Below are positions 21,102 to 31,930 of a stretch of DNA of 64,000 bases, piece by piece. This DNA is from Pseudo-nitzschia pungens (taxonomy: Eukaryota; Bacillariophyta; Bacillariophyceae; Bacillariales; Bacillariaceae), in the NCBI GenBank assembly GCA_037355855.1, contig CM074760.1, forward strand, positions 4,208,501-4,272,500, read 5' to 3'. The notes under the pieces are model-generated. The model saw nothing but the letters and a program-made list of their open reading frames with translations. It searched no databases and had not been told where the DNA came from. A program made the position numbers and the translations under genes. Position 1 is the first letter of the stretch, and each line of letters opens with the position of its first letter.

Positions 21102-23078
21102 TCAATCCTTCTTGGCGTTGCCATTGCCATTGCCTTTTCCTTTGCCATTCTTGCCTTTCTTTCGTCCTTTCGGTCCGAAACTGTTGCCGGCGCCGCTTGG
21201 GGACGGTGCTGGTTGAGTTTCTGCGGCTTGGACGCTACGCGACTGGGCCTTCTTTCGACGGAGCTCTTTTAGTTTCTCTCGTTGTTCGGCGGAGAAGGTC
21301 CTGTAGACAGCAAGGGGATAATTCTTGGCTTCAATCGTACCGGTGTAGGTACCAACCACGGACTTGGATTTCTTGTTCCCATTTCCACCCCCATTCCCGC
21401 CTCCACCAGCCACGAAAGCTGAGACGGATCGACCACGCTTGTTCGAATGGTGGATGGTTGTGATACCAAGTTCTTCGGTGAACATTGCAACCAGTTCCCT
21501 GAAATTCCACATATATTTCTTCTTGTCACGTAGAGCGATTGATTTGGCATTATTCAAACGCTCGTCTGTGATCGATCGGAAGAAGTCCAAGATGAATCGC
21601 TTCTCGTCTCTCTCTGGATCAAATCCACCGTAGTTGATGAGAGTGGTACGGAACTTCAACCAATTTCGACAGTGGGTCTCAAAATCGTGGATACGGGAGT
21701 CGCCTGAATACTTGGAGTCCGCGATGGCTTTGACGGTCTTGCTGACAATCGCGTCGACGTTCGTCTCTGTGAAGGCATGGTCGTAGATATGGAGGTATGC
21801 CGCTCGGGCATTGCCTCGTGTCTCGTCCCTTTGGTATGCGAAGCTCCGGATATATTCCCAGCCTGGACCACTTCGTACAGCAGCACAAAGCAACGTCCAG
21901 ACCGTTTGGTTATCTTCTTCAAACTGTTCGCCTTCAAGCACTGCACACCGCAAATTGTATTCGGTCCAGTTGGAGAAGCCGTCTTTGCCGCCAATGGGAC
22001 TAGCTCTGTCTTCCTCCGTCACTTCTGCTTCATCGTCTGGACGGATCACATACAGTAGGGGGAATCCATGCTTGTTGAAACGATCGCGTAGGTCTTGGCG
22101 GAATGCTCGGTCCCACTCGGCAAACTTGGGCAGGGTCGTCAAAGAAGGCGGGGGAGTCGTCACTGGAGTTGCCTCTCGTTGCTTCTTCGTCGCCACTAGA
22201 CGCTTCTCGGTTCGTTCGTAAGAATCATGTTGCTCTAACCATTCCTTGGCAGTGGGGCGAGCACCAATGAGAGGTTGGTAGCGAACCCATTCAGCAAACA
22301 CCATTAGCTTCTCGATAAGGGAGTCGCTAATATAGACAGCCGTAGGATCAGGACAAGCAGGGTGTCTGTAAGAAGCAAGGTTCCTGGAGAATCTGGAAGC
22401 ACGCTCAGGAGTGAGCCGACGGATAGAATCAATCGTGGACAAATCAGATCGGAATAATTCTTCAGCCGTCGCCTCGTTACAGAAAGATTCGTAGACCTCA
22501 AAGAGATCCTCTTCACGTCTGGTGAGTGGCTTGCCGTTGTTGTAGCCGTAGATTGCTCCTCTTGCCTGAGCAGCCTTGTTGGAAGCGATAAGGGCCTCCT
22601 TGTCTTTGGAGGTGCCGAACTTCTCGTCCATTCGATCCTGTAGGATTTGGAGTTGCTTGACAACCATAGCCATGGCAGTGTCACTCTGGTTACGTGGCTG
22701 GATAAAGAAATCGTCTCCGTCCTGGACCCTAGATTCTGCTGCCCTCGCCGCTGCTTCTGCTGCTGCCTTTGCTTCTGCTGCCGCCTTTGCTGCTGCTGCC
22801 CTGGTGACCTTCTTGACCGGTTTGTAGTTGCTTGGTGCATTCTTTCTCTTGCGTCCTTGCTCCTTCTGTTCCTTCTGCTCTTCCTGTTCCTTCTGCTCCT
22901 CCTCGTCAGAGTCGTCAGTCTCCTCCCCATCAGAGGGGTCGGTGATCTCCTCATTGTCCATCCTGTCTTCATCCTTCCCTGGGGTATCCTCCTCGTGAGG
23001 TTCCTTACCCTGGGTCTCAAGGATCTTAGGATCGTTGGGAGGTTGCTTGGACTGTTCCTTTTCAGTAGGATTAGGCAT
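21102..23078 (-). CDS. Copia gag
   Basis: 658 residues from ATG (MPNPTEKEQSKQPPNDPKIL). The N-terminal third is acidic and lysine/glutamine rich with an alanine-rich coiled-coil-like run (KAAAEAKAAAEAAARAA, about 118-135). The middle is a capsid-like helical region (RFSRNLASYRHP; GPGWEYIRSFAYQRD). The C-terminus is glycine/lysine rich (about 640-655), likely nucleic-acid binding. No CCHC zinc knuckle is seen, unlike G2 gag. Its leader upstream is about 1 kb. Confidence 0.85.
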   Translation of the reverse strand: MPNPTEKEQSKQPPNDPKILETQGKEPHEEDTPGKDEDRMDNEEITDPSDGEETDDSDEEEQKEQEEQKEQKEQGRKRKNAPSNYKPVKKVTRAAAAKAAAEAKAAAEAAARAAESRVQDGDDFFIQPRNQSDTAMAMVVKQLQILQDRMDEKFGTSKDKEALIASNKAAQARGAIYGYNNGKPLTRREEDLFEVYESFCNEATAEELFRSDLSTIDSIRRLTPERASRFSRNLASYRHPACPDPTAVYISDSLIEKLMVFAEWVRYQPLIGARPTAKEWLEQHDSYERTEKRLVATKKQREATPVTTPPPSLTTLPKFAEWDRAFRQDLRDRFNKHGFPLLYVIRPDDEAEVTEEDRASPIGGKDGFSNWTEYNLRCAVLEGEQFEEDNQTVWTLLCAAVRSGPGWEYIRSFAYQRDETRGNARAAYLHIYDHAFTETNVDAIVSKTVKAIADSKYSGDSRIHDFETHCRNWLKFRTTLINYGGFDPERDEKRFILDFFRSITDERLNNAKSIALRDKKKYMWNFRELVAMFTEELGITTIHHSNKRGRSVSAFVAGGGGNGGGNGNKKSKSVVGTYTGTIEAKNYPLAVYRTFSAEQREKLKELRRKKAQSRSVQAAETQPAPSPSGAGNSFGPKGRKKGKNGKGKGNGNGNAKKD

Positions 23079-24078
23079 GTTGGCTAGGCTTCGGATGAAT
23101 TGACTTCTGGATGATTTGTAAATCGTTCCCTTTTTTTAAAGAATGTTTGTTTTGGTCGATTGGAATGGTTCCGACCGGTTGTGGTTGTTGCTGCTGTAAC
23201 GTAGTGTTGGCAATTGCGAGAATACCTCTCGATGACTTTCATGTTCCGTTTAGGTAGGACTAAACTTGGTGACCTTCCGGGTTGTACAAGATTAAACTTG
23301 GTGACCTTCCGGGTTGGGCAAGATTAAACTTGGTGACCTTCCGGATCTAGGTGACCTTCCGGATGTAGACAAGATTAAACTTGGTGCCCTTCCGGATCTA
23401 TCTAGGTGACCTTCCGGTTCCAGGTGACCTTCCGGATGTAGGTGACCTTCCGGTTCCAGGTGACCTTCCGGTTCCGGGTGACCTTCCGGATGTAGGTGGC
23501 CTTCCGGTTCCAGGTGACCTTCCGTGTCTTGCAATCCTTCACCTAGTCATTTGGCTACAATCCACTACCAGCAGCTGGATGTTCGAAACGTACTGAAGAA
23601 GAGTCTTTCGTTTCCATCCTGGACGCTCGTAACGTACTAACTCCAATACCTGGGTTCGTTACGTCCTTGCTCAATCGATCCCTTTTGCTTCCGGGCTGAG
23701 ACGTAGTGGAGCCACCACCCTGCCCTGTTTCATAGACCTAGTATGAGCCGATCCACTCAGGATCCCTAGGCCCCAGTGTCCAGCAAAAAAGGGAGCCCCA
23801 TTTACATCACTGTAGATCTTCTTCTGTCCGCTTCGAACCTGCCGTTCGTATCGTACTATCGTATCGTATCCGCGTTCGACGTCCGAAATATCCACTGGGG
23901 GCACGTTGATGTCAGTTCCTCGTACTGTAGGCCTGGAGCTGAGTTTTACATCCAGCAGATGGTTCTTTTACATCCAAGTGTAGGCATGGATGCCAACAGG
24001 GATCAGCTGCTGGGTTTCATCACACGCTCTAGCCGGCGTCCCGGCTTCGTAGTGGTTCGAGCGGTGGGTCTGATAAAC
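23079..24078 (-). other. Copia 5' leader
   Basis: Non-coding leader between 5' LTR and gag. The first bases after the LTR (gtttatcagaccc) share TATCAGA with the initiator-Met tRNA complement often used by Copia elements, so this may be the primer-binding site. It holds a minisatellite at 23260-23525. No ORF of interest. Confidence 0.5.
23260..23525. repeat. GGTGACCTTCCGG minisatellite in the Copia leader
   Basis: About a dozen units of ggtgaccttccgg plus 5 variable bases (atgta, ttcca, ttccg), giving an 18-bp period. The left part alternates with longer units containing aagattaaactt. On the minus strand it translates to EGHLEPEGHLHPEGH-type repeats, which I regard as incidental. Confidence 0.9.
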
Positions 24079-24944
24079 TGCGTTGATATTCGCTCGTCAG
24101 CGGAAAATAAGGGATAACAATAACAATAATACCACATAGAGTCCTGGCAAATAGTGAGACTACAGAAGATACTGTTCAGTCTCTATTGCATACGCTCAAT
24201 TGCTACAAGGTACTTCCCTATAGGTACATCGGAATCGATCATGGTGAGGGCGTGATAGGATGTTTTATTTTAGGGTGTAACAGAAAGAGTGAATAAAAGA
24301 GGGAGCTGAGCCAAAGCGCTCAGCTCTGTATTGTATCGTGACAGCGCTCCGATAATAACTTGTATAATAACAGAGCTCTGTAGCTCTGGTACTGTATCCT
24401 ACGGGTAGCGTATCGGAGTAGCGTAGCTTAATTAAGCTCCGCTTAATTATATTCAATCGTGTGCTTGCTTGCTTGCTTGCTAACGCGTTGGGTAACTGTC
24501 TGGGTCAGGTATCCGGTCATAGTACATATTATACACCAATGACCCGACCCCGGCGGTAGCATAGTACCTTAGCATTGGTATCATGGTAGGTTAGCATCTT
24601 TCAATATCTCGTAGCATTAGCAACCCTAACCCTGTATGGTTTAGCTACACCATAAAAGGTGCTTTACTCGGGGTACGTACGATTGGTACAAATCGTACGC
24701 GACGACCTTAGTAATTCTGCTAGCATCCATACTAAACAGGATATAGGTCTGCTGCTAAGCCTGTTGCTAAGCCTGTTGCTAAGCCTGTTGCTAAGCCTGT
24801 TGCTAAGCAATTAGCACACAGCCCTAGCACTCAGCTCAGCACCTGTTAGTCAGTTACTGGAGGCTGCTGCCTGTAGCCTCAGTACACTCTCCTACACAGG
24901 AGCCTTGCTAGCACAGATCATAGCACCACCTTGAATATCTTCAT
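24079..24944 (-). repeat. Copia 5' LTR
   Basis: Copy of 9107-9972, including the identical tgctaagcctgt array. Its outer end borders TSD agacc at 24945-24949. Confidence 0.92.
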
Positions 24945-25746
24945 AGACCTGAAGAGCAGCAGTTAAATCCCTGTGAAAAAGAATGCATGGATTGGGACTG
25001 AAAAGATTTTCAGCTGCTTGAAAGTAGCGGCACTGTTGATTCCAGACTGAACCCAGATCCCTATCATTTTCAACAGGGCAGTAAGCAGAAAACATAGTGA
25101 CAGTGTAGCCATCCCTGCCTTGAAACTTGACAAAGGTCCATCTTCCAAGACCAGAAGGATCAGCCCCATGGGCAATCTTGTGGGAACTGAACAGTTGATC
25201 AATGGAAAACCCTGTGCCACCAGGCTGAAGCCATGAACAGTCAGAAGCTTCATGCTTGTTGTTGGCAAGATAGGAAAAACTGGAGGGACAGACATTCTTC
25301 ATGCGCCGATTAAAAAGATCACAGGGCAGGAGCTTGGATTCATTCAAACAATGTTCAGCAAAAAGCGCCACACTTGCATTGCTCTTGACAAATTGACGGG
25401 AGTTGTGCTTGGACCTGGACATAAAAGCAGCTCTACGTTGGGGTCCAATGTTTTGGAAGGTGATAATGGTGGAATTAGATGATGGAGCTTGGGGAAAGGA
25501 ATGACCAAAACTGTCAGAATCCTTAGCAGCAAGAGAGTCTCCATGAAGAGTTAATTGGACAAAATGAGGGACAGGGGAAGAGTCGGAGGAGGAAAAGGGA
25601 GAAACAGTATAAGCATTGATGGGATTTGGAGTGGAAGGCATCCCATCAAACCTCATACCAGAAGAGCTAACCATGATCAGAAGGAAACCTAGTCTGTCGC
25701 AAGGAAGGAAGAGTTGCCGGAGCTGATTTGGTGGAAACATTGGCAT
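24945..25746 (-). pseudogene. LINE A ORF2, N-terminal part (APE endonuclease start), cut by Copia
   Basis: Encodes the first ~266 residues: ITFQNIGPQ, ALFAEHCLNES and FQGRDGYTVTMFSAYCP, the first apurinic endonuclease motifs, ending at LQV. The longest open reading starts at 25746 and overlaps ORF1 by 80 bases. A better start may be the ATG at 25674-25672, which overlaps the ORF1 stop as ATGGTTAG. The rest of ORF2 follows at 9106 on the other side of the Copia element. Confidence 0.88.
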
Positions 25747-28700
25747 GGCTCAAATCACTGACACTAGCATCATGGCTGGAGGAGAATGCTATAGCAGCAA
25801 CCCCAAGCCTCAAAGCAGAGGCTGCATCTCCCTCACCACCGGCAGCAGGAACTTCAGTTGAGGCATCAGGAGAGGCCACAGGGAGGTCACCAGCCATGGC
25901 ATTATGGGGAGGATCAGGAACTTCAGGGGGGGCATCAGGAGAGACACCAGGTGAGGCACCAGCCTTGGCAACATTGGGAGGATCACCTCCAGTAGGTGCA
26001 CCACCTGCAGGCGTTGAAGCCTGGACAGCAGTGAGATTGGAAGTGCCGGTTGCTAAAGTATCCATGGATTGAGAATCATCAAATCCTCCACCACCACTGT
26101 CAGCACGGGCTTGGAGGTTAAAGTGCAGATCTAGATCAAAAGTGATGTCTGGGGCAAGGTCAACTGACAAGTCATCATCAACAAGCTCCCAATCTCTGGC
26201 ATCACCATCACCAAAAAAGGGAAGAGAGTCCTCCTGCATTGGATCTGCAGCAGGTTCAGTTTCCACAACACAATTGACAGCAGCATCCCAGTGGTAAGCT
26301 TCCATTTCAGTCAAGCACTCAGAAGAGAACCATTGTCTAACACAAGAACCATAATGAGCTTCCAGAATAATAGGCAGGAAAGACAACATGGCCATTGCTT
26401 CAGCCTTGGTAGTGATGTTGTACAAAGCAAGGATCTCGCCTCGGTATGAACTGGTATCAACAGAGAGAAAAAGAGGCCATGACCAATTGTCACGGGTTCT
26501 GATGCCCAGAAGCACACTGCGCAGTGTCTTCAAACCCAGCCCTTGGCCCAAGTCAACTGGAAGATCAAGATCAACTACCCCCAGAACAGGAGCTGTTTCA
26601 TGGCTCTCAATAAATTTGGCTTGGCGGTGCTTAGCCTGGCGAACAGTCTTGAGCTTGGAAGGGGGAAGAGGTCTGTCAGAAGGATTGGTAGCTGTCTCAA
26701 TAAACTTGTAGAATTTACCATCAGGTAAAGAAGCAATGTCTGAAGGTTTGCAACGGTTGAACTGGGCTTTGAGGAGCTTAACAGTTTGGGCGCGCTTTGT
26801 AGCATCACATAAAACATGAGCAGCCAGAACCGGATTGGGATCAGGAGTTCTGGAGTTGTCATGGCTGATATTCTTCCGGATAACAGCAATAGGACATGCC
26901 TGAAACCTGGGATGAGTCTGAAGCAATTCATTGTAGTGGTCAAGATCAAAACTCTGCATGTAAGATCCAAGGAGAAAGCCACAGGTGACAATAACTGGGG
27001 CCTGTATGTGGTCATATTTCAGGTCCATGTCACGGTCTCTGAGCCTCTGGAGCAATTGTGCTGAAAAGAGTTTCTCCAGGGAAACACTGTGGCCCACAAA
27101 GAAGCGTAGATGAGGAGCAGTTCTACTGCGAAGCCAGAGCTGAGCAACATACAATTCCAAGGTTTTCCTGTCAGGAAGTGTAGTCCAAAGCTTGGTAACA
27201 GGCTTGGCCTTGGGGTTGAGCCTGGCTCTTGAGGGAAAAACATACAACACCAGGCGCTTGTCAACAGTCCATAGAAGATCCAAAGCCTCCTTGAGAGACT
27301 TGAGCAGCTCATCATAAAGTTCCCCAGGGCGTTGTGACATCAACCTTGGAAGGGACAGAGTGACATAAGAACTGTGAGAACACTTGGTGCCAGCAGTGAC
27401 ATCCACTGGAGCTCTAGAATCACTGGAGCAAACCCCTCGGCGTTGGAGGAAATGCCCAGCAGAGGAGGACAAGACAGTAGCATCACCACCACCAGGAAGA
27501 AAGGACACTGATTTGGAAGTGGAAGATTTGGAAGTGGAAGCATCATCAGCCACTGGTGGCGCAGGTGTAGGAGGGCGCTTCTTGAAATGCCAATGAGAGC
27601 CAAGCACCTGATTGGCTGCCCACCATACTTTGCCTTCAGTGCTAGGCAAAAGGTTGCCCTCACAATACAGGTCATCAAAACACTCAGGAGACATTTTGAC
27701 CAAACCAATAAGACATTTCTTCAGGGCCTGGCCAGGTGGTTGCTTGGTCCAGGCTGGGGCAGAGCCTTGAAAGCAAGCAGAGGCAATAGAAGCCAAGGAA
27801 GCTACAGTGGCATTGCGCCAGTCTGGAGAGTCCGGAAAAACCTGAGAATAAACAGGAGGGATGGCAGTCCGGCAAATATCATGGATGGATTTTTTGTCTT
27901 TACCCTCCTTCTTGCTGAAAAAGTGTGTAGGGCTCGGACACCCAGCCCATAACCGGTTACCAGTTGGAGATTTTCGAAAGGCATGAATTGCAGATGGTAT
28001 AGGAGATTTGCCAGAACAGGGACCCTTACCATAAAAACACCAGAAGAAGGAAGCGGAATGAGCCTTGTTGGCAGCAGCCAGAGCCTCCTGGCGTTGGGAG
28101 TGGCGTGCTTGCTGCTGAGAGGGATCAGACTTCTGGGCAGAAGAGAAGGCAAGAGTAGATTGCTTGAGGATAGATGAAGCAGGGAACTTGCCTGAGGTCA
28201 TAGAACCCACTGGGGTGTTTCTGGACTTCTGTTGGCCTAGCAACTGGGAGCCTGGCTGCTTGGATCCTGGCTGCTGGGAGCCTGAGGACTGGGATCCTGA
28301 GGGCTCAGAGCCTGGCAGATTGGAGTCTGACGGCAGAATACCTGACGACTGAGAGCCTGACTGAGTACCTGACGGCGGAGGACCTGACTTCTGGGAGCCT
28401 GACTGAGAAGCTGCTGACAGAGAAGAAGACTGCAAGGAATCCCCTGGTGCAGAGTCCCCTGGCGCAGATTCAGTTCCAAGCATATCAACATCAGAAAGCA
28501 CACCTGCAGAAGAAGAAGGCTTCAAGGAATCCCCTGGAGCAGGGTCAGTGCCAAGCATATCAACATCAGAAAGCACACCTGCAGATGAGGACACAGAAGA
28601 AGATGAAGACATATCATCAACAGAAGACCCATGCATAGAGGATGAAGAGGCTGATGAGGCAGAGGAAGAGGATGATCTGGTATCAAGAGTAGGAGAGGGA

Positions 28701-28873
28701 GTAGTAAGAGCAGAGGTGACACTAGAATGTCTTGGAGGGGTCTTTTGCATAAATGGGCGCTTGTTAGACCGAGTCCCAGGGGCAGACCTAGCAGAAGAAG
28801 GAGGCGTGGAAGATCTTTTCTTCCGGGAAGCTGCTTGGGAGGTGGGCCACCCCTTAGTGGGAGGGGGAGGCAT
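25667..28873 (-). CDS. LINE A ORF1
   Basis: About 1068 residues from MPPPPTKGW, the start aligned with LINE B ORF1. Residues ~1-240 are low-complexity Ser/Pro/Gln/Gly, with repeats such as SGSQSSG and PGSQ. A conserved central domain follows (SASFFWCFYGKGPCSGKSPI, PSPTHFFSKKEGKDKKSIHD, SPECFDDLYCEGNLLPSTEG), then a C-terminal domain (LYDELLKSLKEALDLLWTVD; YVAQLWLRSRTAPHLRFF). The acidic C-terminal tail has Pro/Ala/Gly repeats. I see no RRM or CCHC motif. LINE ORF1 proteins normally bind the element RNA; that role is assumed by position. The open frame extends upstream to 29332 through repeats but probably starts here. Confidence 0.8.
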   Translation of the reverse strand: MPPPPTKGWPTSQAASRKKRSSTPPSSARSAPGTRSNKRPFMQKTPPRHSSVTSALTTPSPTLDTRSSSSSASSASSSSMHGSSVDDMSSSSSVSSSAGVLSDVDMLGTDPAPGDSLKPSSSAGVLSDVDMLGTESAPGDSAPGDSLQSSSLSAASQSGSQKSGPPPSGTQSGSQSSGILPSDSNLPGSEPSGSQSSGSQQPGSKQPGSQLLGQQKSRNTPVGSMTSGKFPASSILKQSTLAFSSAQKSDPSQQQARHSQRQEALAAANKAHSASFFWCFYGKGPCSGKSPIPSAIHAFRKSPTGNRLWAGCPSPTHFFSKKEGKDKKSIHDICRTAIPPVYSQVFPDSPDWRNATVASLASIASACFQGSAPAWTKQPPGQALKKCLIGLVKMSPECFDDLYCEGNLLPSTEGKVWWAANQVLGSHWHFKKRPPTPAPPVADDASTSKSSTSKSVSFLPGGGDATVLSSSAGHFLQRRGVCSSDSRAPVDVTAGTKCSHSSYVTLSLPRLMSQRPGELYDELLKSLKEALDLLWTVDKRLVLYVFPSRARLNPKAKPVTKLWTTLPDRKTLELYVAQLWLRSRTAPHLRFFVGHSVSLEKLFSAQLLQRLRDRDMDLKYDHIQAPVIVTCGFLLGSYMQSFDLDHYNELLQTHPRFQACPIAVIRKNISHDNSRTPDPNPVLAAHVLCDATKRAQTVKLLKAQFNRCKPSDIASLPDGKFYKFIETATNPSDRPLPPSKLKTVRQAKHRQAKFIESHETAPVLGVVDLDLPVDLGQGLGLKTLRSVLLGIRTRDNWSWPLFLSVDTSSYRGEILALYNITTKAEAMAMLSFLPIILEAHYGSCVRQWFSSECLTEMEAYHWDAAVNCVVETEPAADPMQEDSLPFFGDGDARDWELVDDDLSVDLAPDITFDLDLHFNLQARADSGGGGFDDSQSMDTLATGTSNLTAVQASTPAGGAPTGGDPPNVAKAGASPGVSPDAPPEVPDPPHNAMAGDLPVASPDASTEVPAAGGEGDAASALRLGVAAIAFSSSHDASVSDLSHANVSTKSAPATLPSLRQTRFPSDHG

Positions 28874-29212
28874 TGTACCAGAAGGGGAGCACTGAGGGCA
28901 GATGACAAATGCCGGGGCAGGAGAAGCACCGGTTGAGGGCAAAGCAACAGCAGAAAACCTCCAGTAGAGTGCAGGAGCACCAACTGAAACGCCGCGCTTG
29001 AAGGGAGAAGCACCGGTTGAGTACAAAGGCCGGGGCAGGAGGAGCACCGATTGAGGGCAAACAACAGCTGAAAAGCAAACAATTGGGTGCTGGACCAACA
29101 GCAGACACGCCTCTTGGATGTGCAAGTGCCAGGTGATGAAAAAGGGCGGGGCAGGAGAAGCACCGGTTGAGGGCAAAGGCCGGGGCAGGAGAAGCACCAA
29201 TGGAGGGCAAAT

Positions 29213-30420
29213 CAACAGCTGAAAAGCAACCTGTTGGGTGCTGGAGCAACAGCAGACACTGCTCTGGGATATAAAAGTGCCAGGTGATGACAAAGGCCAG
29301 GGCAGGAGAAGCACCGGTTGAGGGCAAAGCAACAGCTGAAAAGCAACCTGTTAGATGCTGGGGCAACAGAAGACACTCCGCTTGGAAAAGGTGTTGGGTG
29401 ATGACAAAGGCCGGGGCAGGAGAGGCACCGGTTGAGAGCAAAGACCGGGGCAGGAGAAGCACCGGTTGAGGGCAATTCAACAGTAGAAAACCTCGAGTGG
29501 AGGGCAGAAGCAACAACAGACACGCCACCTGGGTGCAGAAATGCCTGATGATGACAAATGCCGGGGCAGTAGAAGCACCAGTTGAGTGATTGGTTGTATG
29601 CTGGGAAACAGGGTACAGCAGCAACAACAGGTCCAACGTTGGTCTGGACAAGGAAAAACTCCAGGGGAACCAAAGAAAGGACTGGAGCACTACCAGAAGA
29701 GTCACGTTCGAAACCCACAGAGGTGCTCTGGAGTTACAGAATTTAGAAACTCCAGTAGACCACTGCAAATCGTGTAGAAACAAACTGGCGTGACAAAGAC
29801 CTTGAGCGAGGCAATTAAACCAGGGAAGCTGCTTGCTTGAAAAAACAGGGGCTTTAGTAGGAACACTTAGGGACCGGGGGATATCACTGGCAGGGCACAC
29901 TTAAAAGGCTCAGGAGGGAACTTGAAGTTCAAACTCGCAAGTACTTATAAGTGGAAACAGTATCCAGGGGCAATTGGCTTGAAAACAGGGACCTTGAGCG
30001 AGACACTTAGGGACCAGGGAAACAGTGGAAACAGTATCCGGGGGCAATTGGCTTGAAAACAGGTACCTTGAGCGAGACACTTAGGGACCAGGGAAGCTGA
30101 TTGCTTGAAAACAGGGGCTTTAGTAGAAACACCTAGGGACCAGAGGGAGGCTTGTATCTTGAAAACAGTGTCGAACTTGAAGTTCAACTTGGGGTTGCTT
30201 AAGAGCGAAAACACTTAGGGATCAGGGAACTCGCGAACACTTAGGGACCAGGGAAATTGTAGTCTTGAAAACAAGGGGCGGTAGTAGCTGTAGTCTTGGA
30301 AACAAGAGTGCAATAAGTATAAGGTACTTAGGGATCGGTTGGTCTTGGCTTGAAAACAGGTGTAGTAGGGGGAGCCTTAAGCGAAAACACTTAGGGACTG
30401 GGGGGCTTGACTAGGAAACA
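29213..30420 (-). repeat. LINE A 5' region, duplicated block copy 1
   Basis: Matches about 31926-32960, with the same landmark order: caacctgttgggtgctgg, ggttgtatgctgggaaacag, caacgttggtctggacaagg, gaggtgctctggagttacag, then cttagggaccaggg repeats. LINE B has this block once (56590-57880). Confidence 0.8.
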
Positions 30421-30439
30421 GGGTAGCTCTTAAATGATA

Positions 30440-31930
30440 GGCACTTGCACCGGTTGATGACAAAGGCCGGGGCAGGAGAAGCACCGGTTGATGACAAAGG
30501 CCGGGGCAGGAGAAGCACCGGTGGAGGGCAATTAACAGCGGAAAAGCAGGCAATTGGGTGTTGGACCAACAGCAGACACGCCTCTTGGATGTGCAAGTGC
30601 CAGGTAATGACAAAGGCCGGGGCAGGAGAAGCACCGGTTGATGACAAAGGCCGGGGCAGGAGAAGCACCGGTTGAGGGCAAAGGCCGGGGCAGGAGAAGC
30701 ACCGGTTGAGGGCAAACAACAGCTGAAAAGCAAGCAATTGGGTGCTGGACCAACAGCAGACACGCCTCTTGGATGTGCAAGTGCCAGGTGATGACAAAGG
30801 CCGGGGCAGGAGAAGCACCGGTTGATGACAAAGGCCGGGGCAGGAGAAGCACCGGTTGATGACAAAGGCCGGGGCAGGAGAAGCACCAGTTGAGAGCAAA
30901 GCAACAACTGAAAAGCAAGCAGTTGGGTGTTGGACCAACAGCAGACACGCCTCTTGGATGTGCAAGTGCCAGGTGATGACAAAGGCCGGGGCAGGAGAAG
31001 CACCGGTTGAAGGCAAAGGCCGGGGCAGAAGAAGCACAGGTTGATGACAAAGGCCGGGGCAGGAGAAGCACCGGTTGATGACAAAGGCCGGGGCAGGAGA
31101 AGCACCGGTTGATGACAAAGGCCGGGGCAGGAGAAGCACCAGTTGAGAGCAAAGCAGCAACTGAAAAGCGAGCAGTTGGGTGTTGGACCAACAGCAGACA
31201 CGCCTCTTGGATGTGCAAGTGCCAGGTGATGACAAAGGCCGGGGCAGGAGAAGCACCGGTTGAAGGCAAAGGCCGGGGCAGAAGAAGCACCGGTTGATGA
31301 CAAAGGCCGGGGCAGGAGAAGCACCGGTTGATGACAAAGGCCGGGGCAGGAGAAGCACCGGTTGAGTGCAAACAACAGCTGAAAAGCAAGCAAGTGGGGT
31401 TGGACCAACAGCAGACACGCTTCTTGGATGTGCAAGTGCCAGGTGATGACAAAGGCCGGGGCAGGAGAAGCACCGGTTGGTGACAAAGGCCGGGACAGGA
31501 GAAGCACCGGTTGATGACAAAGGCCGGGGCAGGAGAAGCACCGGTTGAGGGCAAACAACAGCTGAAAAGCAAGCAATTGGGTGCTGGACCAACAGCAGAC
31601 ACGCCTCTTGGATGTGCAAGTGCCAGGTGATGACAAAGGCCGGGGCAGGAGAAGCACCGGTTGAAGGCAAAGGCCGGGGCAGAAGAAGCACCGGTTGAAG
31701 ACAAAGGCCGGGGCAGGAGAAGCACCGGGTGAGGGCAAAGGCCGGGACAGGAGAATCACCAGTTGAGAGCAGAGCAACAACTGAAAAGCAAGCAGTTGGG
31801 TGTTGGACCAACAGCAGACACGCCTCTTGGATGTGCAAGTGCCAGGTAATGAAAAAGGCCGGGGCAGGAGAAGCACCGGTTGAGAGCAGAGGCCGGGGCA
31901 GGAGAAGCACCAATGGAGGGCAATTCAACA
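30440..31930 (-). repeat. 34-bp minisatellite array in the LINE A 5' region
   Basis: The core unit contains ggccggggcaggagaagcac followed by cggttgatgacaaa, with a measured 34-bp period (30791 to 30825). Runs of 2-5 units alternate with about seven ~90-bp spacers that carry ggaccaacagcagacacgcc and ttggatgtgcaagtgccagg. On the sense strand none of the three frames has a stop inside the unit. Three units therefore give a 34-residue repeat (TGASPAPAF...RCFSCPGLCH...PVLLLPRPLSS). Confidence 0.92.

Larger units (their letters stand above)
9107..24944 (-). mobile_element. CoDi-like Ty1/Copia LTR retrotransposon, split by Gypsy G2
   Basis: 866-bp LTRs lie at 9107-9972 and 24079-24944, with TSD agacc at 9102-9106 and 24945-24949. 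On the minus strand the element reads LTR (TGAAGATATTC...GAATATCAACGCA), a 1 kb leader, gag, pol (protease, integrase, RT, RNase H: Copia order), a 0.6 kb 3' region, then LTR. It is about 10.0 kb without G2. The protease motif LDSHADTT is the form known from diatom CoDi elements. LTRs look identical and gag and pol are otherwise open, so insertion is recent and G2 came later still. Confidence 0.92.

Noticed and set aside
30440..31930. Regular repeats with spacers resembling a CRISPR array
   Set aside because: Repeats are directly abutting in runs, the 'spacers' are themselves near-identical copies, and the context is a eukaryotic LINE 5' region.
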